A DNA stretch of 64,000 nucleotides from Peptostreptococcaceae bacterium (GTDB taxonomy: Bacteria > Bacillota > Clostridia > Peptostreptococcales > Peptostreptococcaceae): positions 1-64,000 of the forward strand of contig CABIZO010000003.1 of NCBI GenBank assembly GCA_902363255.1, in the 5' to 3' direction. Shown piece by piece: positions 8,281 through 17,201 of this stretch (the stretch's first letter is position 1; each line of letters begins with the position of its first letter). A model generated the notes under the pieces. It saw nothing but the letters and a program-made list of their open reading frames with translations. It ran no database searches and had not been told where the DNA came from. A program made the translations under genes and the position numbers.

Positions 8281-8351
8281 AGGCTCTGTCTTAAATCAAT
8301 GTTGAAAATGATATAATAAAAAATAAGTACTCAATTGTTATAAATTGTGAA
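8281..8351 (+). repeat. Dispersed intergenic repeat, copy 2
   Basis: GGCTCTGTCTTAAATCAATG, then TTGAAAATGATATAATAAAA and CAATTGTTATAAATTGTGAA: the same order of blocks as at 3469-3539. It ends about 20 bases before a small membrane-protein gene, as copy 1 does. Confidence 0.7.
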
Positions 8352-8372
8352 TGGCAGAAAGTGGTGAAGACT

Positions 8373-8636
8373 ATGCTTATTACAATATTTAGTGTAATAT
8401 TAATACTTTTTGGGATTGGATTAATATTATTTACGATTAAAGAATACGATAAAACTAAAGCAAATAAGTATAATAGAATTAAAAAATATATAGATTTAGG
8501 ACTTGGTTTGTCTTATGTAATAATAGGGATTTTGGTAGTATTTAAAATAATTTCTGGAAGACATATTATGTTTGCATTTATTTTATTTACTATTTTAGAA
8601 ATCTTTATTAAGCAAAAATTAAATAAAATGGATTAA
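8373..8636 (+). CDS. Small three-span membrane protein, unknown
   Basis: An 87-residue hydrophobic protein with about three membrane segments (residues 2-22, 43-63 and 68-84) and a lysine-rich cytoplasmic loop. An in-frame GTG GTG pair at 8361 could add four residues, but the same GGTG serves better as the ribosome site for the ATG at 8373. Directly downstream of dispersed repeat copy 2. No family recognised. Confidence 0.55.
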   Translation: MLITIFSVILILFGIGLILFTIKEYDKTKANKYNRIKKYIDLGLGLSYVIIGILVVFKIISGRHIMFAFILFTILEIFIKQKLNKMD

Positions 8637-8757
8637 ATAAATTCATAAATTTAATATATTACGAACAATTTATAATAAATTATAGAAATAACCACATCTT
8701 AGAATCCAATATATCGAAAATACTAAAGTGAGGTTATTTTTATGCTATATTTATCAC

Positions 8758-8789
8758 GAGGAGGGCTAACATAGCCCTCTTTTTTTTAT
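8758..8789 (+). terminator. Intrinsic terminator
   Basis: GAGGGCTA-ACA-TAGCCCTC followed by eight T's. It closes the upstream rightward region and sits just before the CPBP gene promoter. Confidence 0.85.
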
Positions 8790-8807
8790 AAAAAATAATA
8801 AATTAGG

Positions 8808-8836
8808 TTGACAGATAAAATTTATAATTGTATTAT
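8808..8836 (+). promoter_or_regulatory. Promoter of the CPBP protease gene
   Basis: TTGACA and TATTAT separated by 17 bases, 37 bases before the ATG at 8873. Confidence 0.75.
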
Positions 8837-8872
8837 TGTACTAACACATTAATACAATTTAGGAGAGGTAAT

Positions 8873-9658
8873 ATGTTAGAAATAATATTTGTATCAATCA
8901 CATTAATGATATCATGGATTTTAAGTTTTATTTTTATTCCAAAGGGAGCGATTGGAGCAACAGTGATTATCATGATGATACCTGCAATGTTGGCATGTAT
9001 TATCAAAATTATAAAATATAAATCTATTAAAGAAGTGTTTAAGCCATTCTTACATCATATAAGTATAAAAGGAGTAATGTTTTCATTTATATTTCCAATA
9101 ATTATAATAAGTTTATGCTCCATACTAGCTTTAATAACAGGAATTGGAAGTATATCTAATTATGATGGAGTAATATCACAAACATTAATTATTATAGTAA
9201 TGTCAGTACCTTTTTCAATTGTTACTCTAGGTGAGGAGTATGGTTGGAGAGGCTATTTATTAGTGGAATGGGAAAAGATATATGGTCTTAAAAAAGCTAA
9301 TATTCTAGTAGGAATTGTATGGATATTATATCATCTACCTACACTGTATATGATGAACTTAAGCTATGGAATTTCCAAGGCCTTATTATTTACAATTGTT
9401 CAGTCAATATGTATACTATATGTTAATTTTTCATATACATATTTATATACTTTGTCTAAAAATGTATTTCTAGCGTCGATTATGCATTCTGTATGGAATA
9501 ATATAAATACTTTCATACTTGGAGATACATACAGAAATGAAGCAACTGGATTAATAGTTGGAAATGTAAAGGTGATAAATGGAGAGGGTATATTTGGAAT
9601 GATATTTCTAGTAATATCCGCATTTATTTTTAGCAAAGTATTAACCGAGAAAAGGTAA
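8873..9658 (+). CDS. CPBP family intramembrane metalloprotease (CAAX protease/Abi type)
   Basis: A 261-residue multi-span membrane protein. The family motifs are all present: EEYGWRGYLL (the EExxxR glutamates), then HLPT and HSVWNN carrying the metal-binding histidines. Start chosen at 8873, where TAGGAGAGG lies six bases upstream; a longer frame from 8828 would start within the promoter. In Firmicutes such proteins serve in bacteriocin self-immunity or prenyl-protein/peptide processing; no bacteriocin gene is adjacent, so the substrate is unknown. Monocistronic with its own strong promoter. Confidence 0.85.
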   Translation: MLEIIFVSITLMISWILSFIFIPKGAIGATVIIMMIPAMLACIIKIIKYKSIKEVFKPFLHHISIKGVMFSFIFPIIIISLCSILALITGIGSISNYDGVISQTLIIIVMSVPFSIVTLGEEYGWRGYLLVEWEKIYGLKKANILVGIVWILYHLPTLYMMNLSYGISKALLFTIVQSICILYVNFSYTYLYTLSKNVFLASIMHSVWNNINTFILGDTYRNEATGLIVGNVKVINGEGIFGMIFLVISAFIFSKVLTEKR

Positions 9659-9868
9659 ATACGATAGTAATCAAAGTTCACAATTGTTATATAATGCGAA
9701 GTGAATGTTATGATTATTTATGTGTTCACGAAAACATCTATTTTAGTGGACACTTTATTTTGCTCATAAAACTTAAAGTAAAAGTAAATTGATTTATGAT
9801 ATATTATATCTAGGACACAGTATTACAAAAATATGATGTATTAGATATTTAGAAAAGGTGGGTTATTT

Positions 9869-10347
9869 ATGAGTATATATACAAATCAAAAAGGGTTATG
9901 GAGGTCAAACCTTCGATAACACAGGAGGATAGTAATACTAAAAGAGTATTTAAAAATAGAACATATACCTGCAATTTTATGGGAGATATTTCGGAAAAAG
10001 TATTTATAGCTATACATGGAAATATGTCAAATAAGGAAGATGATACTATAGTTATATTTGCAGAACAAGCTATAAAACTTGGATATCAAGTTATTAGTTT
10101 TGATTTACCAGAGCATGGTGAACGAGATAAAGAAGACATACCATGTAAAATACAGGTTTGTGTAAAAAAACTTGCCTTAGTTATGTTATATGGATCAAAA
10201 GATAACTTATGTGAAGCAGAGTTTGTATTTGAGTTTGTAGAAAGATTTAAGTGTAATATTGTTGTAATGGATGAAGGAGAACACTATTTTCATACACAAG
10301 AACAATTAAAGTTTTTTGAACAATGGTTATCAAATAGCATATATTAA
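9869..10347 (+). pseudogene. Alpha/beta hydrolase, frameshifted and lacking its catalytic core
   Basis: The ATG at 9869 (AAAAGGTGGG site) reads MSIYTNQKGL and then is out of frame with the remainder, which continues from 9898 as MEVKPSITQEDSNTKRVF and onwards. The later part has the hydrolase start (VFIAIHGNMSNKEDDT, FDLPEHGERD) and the end (MLYGSKDNLCEAE with the acid residue, EGEHYFHTQEQ with the catalytic His), but the middle of about 70-100 residues with the GxSxG nucleophile is missing between CVKK and LALVMLYG. Two independent lesions make this a pseudogene. Confidence 0.8.
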
Positions 10348-10493
10348 ATTATATAATTTATAATAACATGTGTTCAATAAAACATATGTAATAATGAAAT
10401 GGTATTAGGAGTTATACATGGAGGAAGAGATTCAATTAAATAGATAGAAAACTATATAATAAGGGTGGTTATTATATTATAATAAATTAAGCT

Positions 10494-10531
10494 AATATAG
10501 CTCTAATTGATTAGAGCTACTATTAACTTAG
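10494..10531. terminator. Terminator-like hairpin
   Basis: TAGCTCTAAT-TG-ATTAGAGCTA stem. It lies between the broken hydrolase and the leftward small gene at 10577. In 10348-10493 a TAGGAG site precedes a nine-codon frame (MEEEIQLNR), probably a gene remnant. Confidence 0.5.
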
Positions 10532-10576
10532 ATGAAAGTATATCCAGGTTGTTTTTATTATTTACTAAAGACAATC

Positions 10577-10762
10577 TTACTGCTTTTCTACTAGAGCAAT
10601 GGCTAACAATGAAAATCCAAGTACTATTGAGCAAGGAATAAGTCTTGCCTCTAACGCATCTGCAATATACCCTTGAGATATAACCCCAATAATGCAAATT
10701 ATAGATAAGATAAAAGAGAGATAAATGATTATTTTTGCTAGTGATAAGTTATTTTTCTTCAT
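10577..10762 (-). CDS. Small two-span membrane protein, unknown
   Basis: A 61-residue protein with two hydrophobic segments (about 9-29 and 39-58) linked by SQGYIADALEARLIP. AGGTGAT precedes the ATG with good spacing. It directly follows a truncated frame on the same strand and may be the surviving second gene of an otherwise deleted operon. Confidence 0.55.
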   Translation of the reverse strand: MKKNNLSLAKIIIYLSFILSIICIIGVISQGYIADALEARLIPCSIVLGFSLLAIALVEKQ

Positions 10763-10770
10763 ATAATCAC

Positions 10771-10905
10771 CTATTTTCTATCTACAGAGTAAGTTTTTAT
10801 AGCTGGAACACCTACACTTGAATATGTTTTGTTCACAGTACTTTTAGAACAAGCAGGTATAGTCCCGCTAAAAGTTCCTGACTCTGATACACTTTCTTCT
10901 ATATA
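10771..10905 (-). pseudogene. C-terminal fragment of an unknown, probably secreted protein
   Basis: An open stretch of 44 residues without start codon, containing SESGTFSGTIPACSKSTVNK and ending AIKTYSVDRK, stops eight bases before the small gene at 10762. Its upstream end runs into a dispersed-repeat fragment (ACATAGCC) and a stop. Serine/threonine richness suggests an exported protein; family unknown. Confidence 0.45.
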
Positions 10906-10935
10906 TTAAAACATAGCCTAAAATTAATATATTAG

Positions 10936-11024
10936 TTCATAATATATTAATATTGTGTACTAAAAAAGTTGTTCAAAAAATCATTATTTTAACTTCTTGA
11001 ACAACTTATTATTAAAATATCAAT
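10936..11024. repeat. Repeat motif plus terminator hairpin
   Basis: GTTCATAATATATTAATATTG (10937) is followed by AAAAGTTGTTCAA and TTGAACAACTT, a hairpin with T-rich ends. The same motif-plus-hairpin arrangement occurs at 5200-5300, 14280-14330 and 22173-22275. No gene is visible in 10906-11075. Confidence 0.5.
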
Positions 11025-11075
11025 ATTTGTGATAATACTTGCTTAAAATGTCTATATAAACCAATTGCCTAAAAA

Positions 11076-11238
11076 CTAAGAATTAAGGTTTCGATTTTTA
11101 AGAAGAATTGTCATTTCTTCTGCTAACTCTTGCATTCCCCTAGCAAACCATTCCTCAATCCAACCGTACAGTCCATAAGAAAAATATGCTGCTGTATAAG
11201 CTATATGATTTGGATACTCTGGCTTTGGCCCAGAAATA
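11076..11238 (-). pseudogene. TetR family regulator, C-terminal remnant
   Basis: On the minus strand the stretch HIAYTAAYFSYGLYGWIEEW, followed by FARGMQELAEEM, is the usual end of TetR/AcrR C-terminal domains. No helix-turn-helix is present. The apparent N-terminus (MANMEAVKATTNV) is the antisense of the neighbouring hydrolase and is not regulator sequence, so a deletion junction lies near 11230-11260. Confidence 0.65.
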
Positions 11239-11907
11239 ATGTGGGGATTTATATATGTACTAACATTTGTAGTTGCTTTTACAGCTTCCATATTTGCCAC
11301 AATAATGCTTCCTAAATTTATAAATAATCCTTTAAAAGTAGACTGGAATGATTCTGTAGGTAAAGTTTATGAGGATCTTTCATACGGAGGTGGAGAATTG
11401 AACAAGTATGACCTTTATGTTCCTGCAGACAGTTCAGCAGGAGGTGCTCTTGCACTAATTTATGCTTATCGTGATGCACAAGATTCTCCCATTCCAGTCA
11501 AGTGTGTTATAGAAGGAGTTGGACCAGCTAGTTTTGAACCTGAGGACTGGTATGGACTGTCAGCAGATGATGAAGCCGCAGCACAGTTCCTAAGCCTTAT
11601 GTCTGGTAATACAATTACTGCAGAAATGATTAAAAATGGAGAATATAAAGATGCTGTTAAGGACATATCAGCATATGCTTGGGTTAATGAAAACTCAGTA
11701 CCAACATTATGTGCTTATGGAGTGTACGATAAGATAGTGCCATTTGGATCAGTTAAGTATCTGATTAATGCACTTGAAGAAAACAATGTTCCTCATGACT
11801 ATATTGAGTTTCCACGTTCTGGCCATGGTCTGCAAAATGGCCCAAAACAGTTAAAACTTTACAATAAAAAGTTTAACGAATATCTGGAAAAATACTTAGG
11901 CGAATAA
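11239..11907 (+). pseudogene. Alpha/beta hydrolase (BD-FAE/esterase-like), internal deletion
   Basis: A 222-residue frame with a membrane-anchor-like N-terminus, then the family entry GKVYEDLSYGGGELNKYDLY and VPADSS. Here the oxyanion HGGG and most of the nucleophile region are missing: DSS runs straight into AGGALALIYAYR, which is the part just after the GGSAGG nucleophile elbow. The rest (EGVGPASFEPEDWYGL, YDKIVPFGSVKYL, SGHGLQ with the His) is intact. Such proteins normally have about 330 residues. Its upstream end is fused to an oppositely oriented TetR remnant. Inactive as a hydrolase by inference. Confidence 0.7.
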
Positions 11908-11915
11908 TATTATAT

Positions 11916-11958
11916 AAAAACCCCCTTCGATTCAATAGATTCAAAAGGGGGTTTACTA
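11916..11958 (-). terminator. Terminator shared with the copy at 475-517
   Basis: AAACCCCCTT and AAGGGGGTTT around TCGATTCAATAGATTC. On the minus strand it directly follows the stop of the ABC permease gene and ends in TTTTTATATA; it also lies just after the rightward pseudogene. Confidence 0.75.
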
Positions 11959-11959
11959 T

Positions 11960-13210
11960 TTATTTTTCAACCTTAAGCCATTTTAAAGCATTTGTTAATT
12001 TTATTGGATTTCCATACATAAGTGTAGCCATTCTATATATCTTAGCACCACCCATTCCTGCTAATACTGTTGATACTATTAATATTAATGCAGATATTAT
12101 AAATTCCATTGATGTAACAGCTCCAGTTGCAACTCTTACTATCATAGTCATTGGAGATGCAAATGGTATATATGAACAAACTTTTAGTACTATACTATCT
12201 CCGTTAGTTAATCCAAATACACTGATAAAAAATACTACAACAAATATCATCATTATAGGTCCAACACTTGTTGATATTTCTTCTGTTTTTGATACTAAGG
12301 CTCCCAAAGCTCCAAATATAAATGAATAGAATAAATAGCCTAATATTCCAAATATAGCAAATGTAACTATCAACTCTGAAGGAATTTTAAATACACTGTC
12401 TAGCATTCCATTCCACACTTCACTATTTACCTTATATGTAATAAGGGCTGATGACATTATTACTGCCACTTGTGCTATACTTGCTATTGCACCTGCAATA
12501 ACTTTACCAAATATTAAATTATTTGTACTTGTACTTGTAACTAGCACTTCTATTGCTCTATTACTTTTTTCTGAAGTTACTGCCACAGCAATTAATTGGC
12601 CATACATTATAATCAGCATATATATAATAAAAATTAGTATATATGCATAAAAATAGTTATTTACACTATCTTTGCCTAATACTTCAACATCAGAAACTAT
12701 TTGAGTATTATAAACTGTATCTACCTTATTAAAATCTATTCCTTCGCTAGTAATTTGTTTTTCTCTATAAATTCTTTTTAAAAGCTCGTCAAATATTATT
12801 TTATTTTCATCATTAAACTTAGTATTTTGAACAACATAACTATATTTTGTTGGACTTTTTATCTCAAATCCTGCTTCTACTTCTTGATTTTCAACTAATT
12901 TATTTAATTCATCTTGATTTTTTACCACTTTCCAATTTGAGTTTGGAAAATAAGCTTTTAATACCTCTTTATTAGATACAATATTTTTTTCATCATGTAT
13001 TGCAAAATTAATTTTATCTTCTTCTTTAACTTCTTCTACTTGAGCTTCATTTTTACCTAAACCTGGTAATATACCCGACATATCTATAAAGTTTGGCAAA
13101 GATAAACCAACTACCATTAATGCTGCAATTATTATAGTACTTGCTACAAATGATTTTTTTCTAAAATAGTTAGAAAGCTCAAATTTTAATACAACTAGAA
13201 ATTGTTTCAT
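11960..13210 (-). CDS. ABC-2 type exporter permease (NatB-like)
   Basis: A 416-residue permease with one N-terminal membrane span (about residues 21-41), a large extracytoplasmic loop (45-185) rich in lysine and acidic residues, and about five spans in the C-terminal half (from YAYILIFIIYMLIIMYGQLI). This is the ABC2_membrane_3 layout seen in NatB sodium/drug exporters. It follows the ATPase gene with the ATG overlapping its stop region, so the two make one exporter. Substrate (sodium, lipid-like or antimicrobial compound) is not evident. Confidence 0.82.
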   Translation of the reverse strand: MKQFLVVLKFELSNYFRKKSFVASTIIIAALMVVGLSLPNFIDMSGILPGLGKNEAQVEEVKEEDKINFAIHDEKNIVSNKEVLKAYFPNSNWKVVKNQDELNKLVENQEVEAGFEIKSPTKYSYVVQNTKFNDENKIIFDELLKRIYREKQITSEGIDFNKVDTVYNTQIVSDVEVLGKDSVNNYFYAYILIFIIYMLIIMYGQLIAVAVTSEKSNRAIEVLVTSTSTNNLIFGKVIAGAIASIAQVAVIMSSALITYKVNSEVWNGMLDSVFKIPSELIVTFAIFGILGYLFYSFIFGALGALVSKTEEISTSVGPIMMIFVVVFFISVFGLTNGDSIVLKVCSYIPFASPMTMIVRVATGAVTSMEFIISALILIVSTVLAGMGGAKIYRMATLMYGNPIKLTNALKWLKVEK

Positions 13211-14124
13211 TATTCTTCACCTACTTTCTTTACAAATATATCTGTTAAATCTGGTTCATACATAGAAAACTTCTCTATATCTATATTTTCTTTTAATATA
13301 TTTTCTAAAAGTTGGTTTTTAGTTTTATTATCAAGTAATTCCAATATTAAGTAATCTTTTTTAACTTCATTTACAATTACTAAATCATTAAATTTCTCTT
13401 CGCATATAGATTTTAAATCATCTAATGTCAAATTATTTGCACTTAATATTAATCTATTATTTCCAAATTCTTTTTTTATTTCTTTAAGATTTCCACTTAA
13501 TACAATCTCACCTTTATTTATTATGGCTATTTCTTCACAAAATTCTTCGACATAGCTCATTTGATGGCTTGAAAATATAACTAGTTTATTTTGACTTATT
13601 AATTCTCTCACAGTATCTTTAAGTATTTGTGCATTGACTGGATCTAACCCACTAAATGGTTCATCAAGTATAACTATTTCTGGATCACAAACTAAGGCTT
13701 GTGCCAATTGAACCTTTTGCTGATTTCCTTTTGATAAACTATCTAGCACTTTATCTGCATATTCCTCTATTCCTAATTTCTTAAGCCATATTTTTGTACT
13801 TTCCTTTGCCTTCTTAGCTGGTACACCTCTTAACTCTGCTAAGTAAACTATTTGTTCTGTAACTTTCTTTTTAGGATATAAACCTCTTTCTTCTGGTAAA
13901 TATCCTATCTGATAATTTCTTGGTTCAAATTTTTTTCCATCTATTAATATTTCACCTGAATTAGCTTTAAACACGTCCATTAATATACGAATTGTTGTAG
14001 TTTTTCCTGCCCCATTTCTTCCTAATAATCCAAGCGCCTTACCACTTTCAACAGAAAAAGATATTCCATGTAATACTTCTTTTTCAGAGAAGCTTTTTCT
14101 TAATTCCTTTACTTCTAATCTCAT
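13210..14124 (-). CDS. ABC exporter ATP-binding protein (NatA-like)
   Basis: A 304-residue ATPase with Walker A GRNGAGKTTT, Q-loop near GYLPEERGLYP, signature LSKGNQQKVQLAQAL, Walker B EIVILDEPFSGLDP and the switch SSHQM, plus a C-terminal extension of about 90 residues typical of NatA-type ATPases. The start is set at 14124 (MRLEVKELRKSF) because AGGAGGG lies seven bases upstream; the frame extends further but only through the operator region. It pairs with the permease at 11960-13210. Confidence 0.88.
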   Translation of the reverse strand: MRLEVKELRKSFSEKEVLHGISFSVESGKALGLLGRNGAGKTTTIRILMDVFKANSGEILIDGKKFEPRNYQIGYLPEERGLYPKKKVTEQIVYLAELRGVPAKKAKESTKIWLKKLGIEEYADKVLDSLSKGNQQKVQLAQALVCDPEIVILDEPFSGLDPVNAQILKDTVRELISQNKLVIFSSHQMSYVEEFCEEIAIINKGEIVLSGNLKEIKKEFGNNRLILSANNLTLDDLKSICEEKFNDLVIVNEVKKDYLILELLDNKTKNQLLENILKENIDIEKFSMYEPDLTDIFVKKVGEE

Positions 14125-14147
14125 ATTTCCCTCCTGACTATTTTCAT

Positions 14148-14209
14148 TGTCATTATGACAATTATTCTTGTCATGATTAATTATATGAAATGACAACTAT
14201 AATTGTCAA
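14148..14209 (-). promoter_or_regulatory. Promoter with three overlapping-type dyads
   Basis: On the minus strand TTGACA (14204-14209) and TATAAT (14180-14185) are separated by 18 bases. Three inverted repeats of the same half-site are present: TTGACAATTATAGTTGTCA (14191-14209, over the -35), TGACAAGAATAATTGTCA (14156-14173, after the -10) and TGTCATAATGACA (14148-14160). This looks like a repressor operator set; no regulator gene is adjacent. Confidence 0.7.
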
Positions 14210-14267
14210 GCTATAATTTTATTTTTTTGAAGATATTGGATATTAACATAATTTCCTTGTAAATAAA

Positions 14268-14330
14268 AAAAATGAGAGCATAGCTCTCATCCTTTTACTT
14301 CGTAATATATTAATATTGTTCATCAAAACT
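14268..14330. terminator. Hairpin plus dispersed motif
   Basis: ATGAGAGC-ATA-GCTCTCAT stem followed by TTCGTAATATATTAATATTG. It lies between the EamA transporter gene and the ABC exporter, and could terminate the former (leftward). Confidence 0.55.
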
Positions 14331-14372
14331 AACCTACAAGTTTAAATAAATTATGGTTTGTATTATTAAGTC

Positions 14373-15290
14373 TTAGCTAACCTCTATATTATTTGTATTA
14401 GAAACATATACCCCAACAATTATAATAATAGCTCCAATAATTTGATAAATAGAAAAACTCTCTCTTAATAGTAGTGCTCCTGAAATTATCGAAACAACTG
14501 TTGAAACACCAATAAATGATGAAGTACGATTTACACCAATCTTTGCAATAGCCATATTTGAGAGAAAGAAAGCTATTATTGAACATCCAATCCCCTGATA
14601 AAGAATGGCTATAAGAAAATCTGAATTTCTAATAGGAAGACTGATTAATACATTTACATTTCCTTTAACAGATGATTCAACAATTGCTAATATAGTAAAT
14701 ACTATTGCTCCAGCAGTAAGCATTACATAGGTTATTTCTATACCTGTATAATCAAAAGCTTTTTCCACAAAAACACTATAAAGTGCATATGAAACTACTG
14801 CAATCAATAGGAATAAATATCCTATAATTGACAAACTTGACTCTATTCCAACTACAAGTACTGTTACAATTACTCCCATCAAGGTTATAAGTATACCGAT
14901 TACTTGTATTTTACTTGGTTTCTTATGTAAAATTAATGTAGATGCTGCTAAAGATGCCACAGGAATACATGCTAGAAAAACTCCACTTTCAGATGCAGTA
15001 GTATTACTAATTCCTATAGTTTCACCAATAAAATATATTACTGGGCTAAATAGGGCTACCAGTAGTACATTTTTAATCGGCTTACCTTTTAGATTGATTT
15101 TTACAATGCCCAATAAAATCAAGATAGTCATGACGATAAATGCAAGGAGGAATCTCCACCCCAATAGAGATAATTCACTTGCACTATCTGTAGCCTGCTT
15201 CGTAAAAACATAACTTAAACCAAAAAATATTTCACAGCCTAGTGCACACATGCAACCAATTATCAAATTATTACTTTTCTTATCCTCCAT
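14373..15290 (-). CDS. EamA/DMT family transporter
   Basis: A 305-residue protein with ten predicted membrane segments in two EamA halves (about residues 10-145 and 155-300), characteristic of drug/metabolite transporters of the RhaT/YdcZ type that export amino acids or small metabolites. AGGGGGAG precedes the ATG. Monocistronic. The substrate cannot be read from sequence. Confidence 0.85.
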   Translation of the reverse strand: MEDKKSNNLIIGCMCALGCEIFFGLSYVFTKQATDSASELSLLGWRFLLAFIVMTILILLGIVKINLKGKPIKNVLLVALFSPVIYFIGETIGISNTTASESGVFLACIPVASLAASTLILHKKPSKIQVIGILITLMGVIVTVLVVGIESSLSIIGYLFLLIAVVSYALYSVFVEKAFDYTGIEITYVMLTAGAIVFTILAIVESSVKGNVNVLISLPIRNSDFLIAILYQGIGCSIIAFFLSNMAIAKIGVNRTSSFIGVSTVVSIISGALLLRESFSIYQIIGAIIIIVGVYVSNTNNIEVS

Positions 15291-15577
15291 AACTCCCCCT
15301 TAAGTCTTATTTACTTATAAATTCTTATTTAAATAATATCAATAATATCATTACTTCGCATTATATAACAATTGCGAACATTGGTTATATTATACTAAAT
15401 ACTCCCTCACTTTCCAATTATATAATAATCTCATCTACCTTCTAGAATTTAAATTCCTTCCATAAATATATTTCTAGTAGTAGAAACAACTTAATTAATA
15501 ATAATTATTAATGTAGACAAAATAACAACTATAATATATAGTTGACCTATAAATTCACTTAAAGGAGTGTTACAAAT

Positions 15578-15880
15578 ATGTTTGAGCAATTATTAAAAAT
15601 CAATTGCTTTTCTTCAAGGAAAGAGGCTGCCGAAGAGTTGGAAAAATTATATTCTTGTGAAATTAATTGTATAGAAATAGACGAAAGTGTTAGGTTTGCT
15701 CATCATGCACGTGGATGCACAATTATTGCAGCAAAAATTTGTGAGAATGTTGTCATCTTTCAAAACGTAACTATTGGCACTAATATGAGATACAACAAAG
15801 TTAATAATGAATGGGAAAATCATAGATGCTAACAAGAAATTAATAGAAAAATTTAATAAAAAAAGAAAAAATGATTAATC
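15578..15880 (+). pseudogene. Serine acetyltransferase-like hexapeptide protein, truncated
   Basis: An AAAGGAGTG site and ATG start an 84-residue frame with VRFAHHARGCTIIAAKICEN and VVIFQNVTIGTN, the catalytic left-handed-helix start of a serine O-acetyltransferase relative. After NNEWEN it meets a stop at 15832; a different frame then gives KKLIEKFNKKRKND and stop, matching a C-terminal tail. About 70-80 residues of hexapeptide repeats are missing, so the gene is broken by an out-of-frame internal deletion. Confidence 0.7.
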
Positions 15881-15934
15881 CTTTTGGCAATGTTATTATT
15901 TTGTGAGAAGGGTAATATAATTTCTTTGTAAGTA

Positions 15935-15997
15935 AAAAGTAACCGTATCTTTCTAATCCCAATGCTTTGGTTAAAAGATTCAGTTACTTTTTAAAAT
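15935..15997. repeat. Second copy of the TAACYGTATCTTT hairpin
   Basis: AAAAAGTAACCGTATCTTT and AAAAGATTCAGTTACTTTTT pair around TCTAATCCCAATGCTTTGG. It corresponds to 5204-5262, and is followed by GGCTATGTTTTAATACAATG (16000), the start block of the dispersed repeat. Confidence 0.55.
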
Positions 15998-16061
15998 TTG
16001 GCTATGTTTTAATACAATGTTGATTTTATGAACTATTTTATAATTCTAATTTTATTCTGTA

Positions 16062-16256
16062 TTAATCAATAAAATCATCATACTTTTCAATGTAAAATTC
16101 TACACTTCCACAATTAGGACATACACAGGCTTTTACATTATCTTTAGAATTATTAAACATTCCTTTACGCTTTTTTGTTATCGTAACTTCTACTCCCATA
16201 TATGATGTAACCGCACAATCGTTTACCATCTCCGTTTTGCATTTGTTGCATATCAT
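16062..16256 (-). CDS. YgiT-type zinc-ribbon protein
   Basis: A 64-residue protein with two CxxC pairs (CNKC at 3-6 and CPNC near 46-49) and a hydrophobic/basic middle, the layout of the YgiT-type zinc finger that binds zinc structurally. Such domains occur as MqsA-like antitoxin N-termini, but no helix-turn-helix or toxin partner (MqsR-like) is present, so it is best called a stand-alone zinc ribbon. AAGGGGGG precedes the ATG. Confidence 0.65.
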   Translation of the reverse strand: MICNKCKTEMVNDCAVTSYMGVEVTITKKRKGMFNNSKDNVKACVCPNCGSVEFYIEKYDDFID

Positions 16257-16340
16257 TTTTATTCCCCCCTTTTATAACCCTAAGTAAAGTTAGTAATATT
16301 TCACTCCTTTGAATTAGTGATATCATTAACAACTTTATAT

Positions 16341-16402
16341 TGCATCATATAAAAATTGTATATTTATTTTTATTGTATCATTTTCAACACCAATTAAAAA
16401 AA
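16341..16402 (-). repeat. Dispersed intergenic repeat, copy 4 (reverse)
   Basis: Reverse complement reads GGTGTTGAAAATGATACAAT, then AAAAATAAATATACAATTTT and TATATGATGCAA, matching copies 1-3. The GGCTATG end is lost. It lies upstream of the zinc-ribbon gene. Confidence 0.7.
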
Positions 16403-16478
16403 CTAAAATTTTTATAGATCAGTTCATGATAGATTAAAATTGTAACTTTAATTTAATCTCACTAACCGATTCTCATAT

Positions 16479-16922
16479 TTATTTTTTATATAACATATCT
16501 ATGTGTGGAATATTATCCTCTAGATATTCTTGTGAAACAGCTTTAAAACCAAGACTACTGTAAAAATTAAGTAAATATGCTTGTGCTTGAATTTTTATAG
16601 TATCTTCATTTAAATTATTTTCTACAAACTCAATAGCTTTTAACATCATTTTTCTTGAAATCCCTTTGCCACGATAATTTTTCTTAACAGCTACTCTTCC
16701 TATGGATATTTCATCGTAAGAAATTCCTTTTTCTAAAATCCTCAAGTATGCAACTACTTCTCCATTTTCTTTTAAGAATAAATGATATGAATTTAAATCT
16801 TTATCATCACAGTCTAGATATGGACATTCTTGCTCCACAATAAATATTTCATTTCTTAACGCCAAAATTTTGTATATTTCCTCTACATTAAGTTCCTTAA
16901 ATTTTTTAATAGTCCAATTCAT
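16479..16922 (-). CDS. GNAT N-acetyltransferase, ElaA-like
   Basis: A 147-residue GNAT protein of the ElaA group: LRNEIFIVEQECPYLDCDDK near the N-terminus is diagnostic, followed by the acetyl-CoA loop RVAVKKNYRGKGISRKMM (R-x-x-x-G-x-G) and the C-terminal FYSSLGFKAVSQEYLEDNIP. It transfers an acetyl group to an unknown substrate. The ATG is preceded by GGTGGAGG. Monocistronic. Confidence 0.85.
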   Translation of the reverse strand: MNWTIKKFKELNVEEIYKILALRNEIFIVEQECPYLDCDDKDLNSYHLFLKENGEVVAYLRILEKGISYDEISIGRVAVKKNYRGKGISRKMMLKAIEFVENNLNEDTIKIQAQAYLLNFYSSLGFKAVSQEYLEDNIPHIDMLYKK

Positions 16923-16975
16923 AAAATTACCTCCACCTATACGAAATTTTTACTTAAACTCCCACTAAAAACATA

Positions 16976-17038
16976 AAAGCACTGAATCTAATCCCTCCTT
17001 ATAAAAGGCCCTAATGGGAAAAGACTCAGTGCTTTTTA
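16976..17038. terminator. Terminator hairpin
   Basis: AAAAGCACTGA and TCAGTGCTTTT pair around a 40-base loop that itself holds TAAAAGGCCCT/AATGGG. T-rich on both strands; lies between the ElaA gene and the Bce module, whose stop codon is at 17202. Confidence 0.6.
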
Positions 17039-17201
17039 ACATTCTTACCCGGGGATAAGAATAAGCATCGTATTATTTAATTATTAATATATTAACATAG
17101 ATTTGAGTTTTTAATCAATAGTAAGTTTAAAATAATCTACAAATTCCTACTTTTTCGTTTATCTTTTTATTCACACTTTTATTAATCATCTTTTTAAATC
17201 A

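Noticed and set aside
8873..10347. Bacteriocin locus around the CPBP protease
   Set aside because: No leader-peptide gene, peptidase-ABC transporter or second immunity gene; the following gene is a broken hydrolase.
10577..10762. Type I toxin (small hydrophobic peptide)
   Set aside because: At 61 residues with two spans it is longer than usual, and no antisense RNA promoter was found.
16062..16256. MqsA-type antitoxin of a toxin-antitoxin pair
   Set aside because: No helix-turn-helix domain and no toxin-sized gene next to it.
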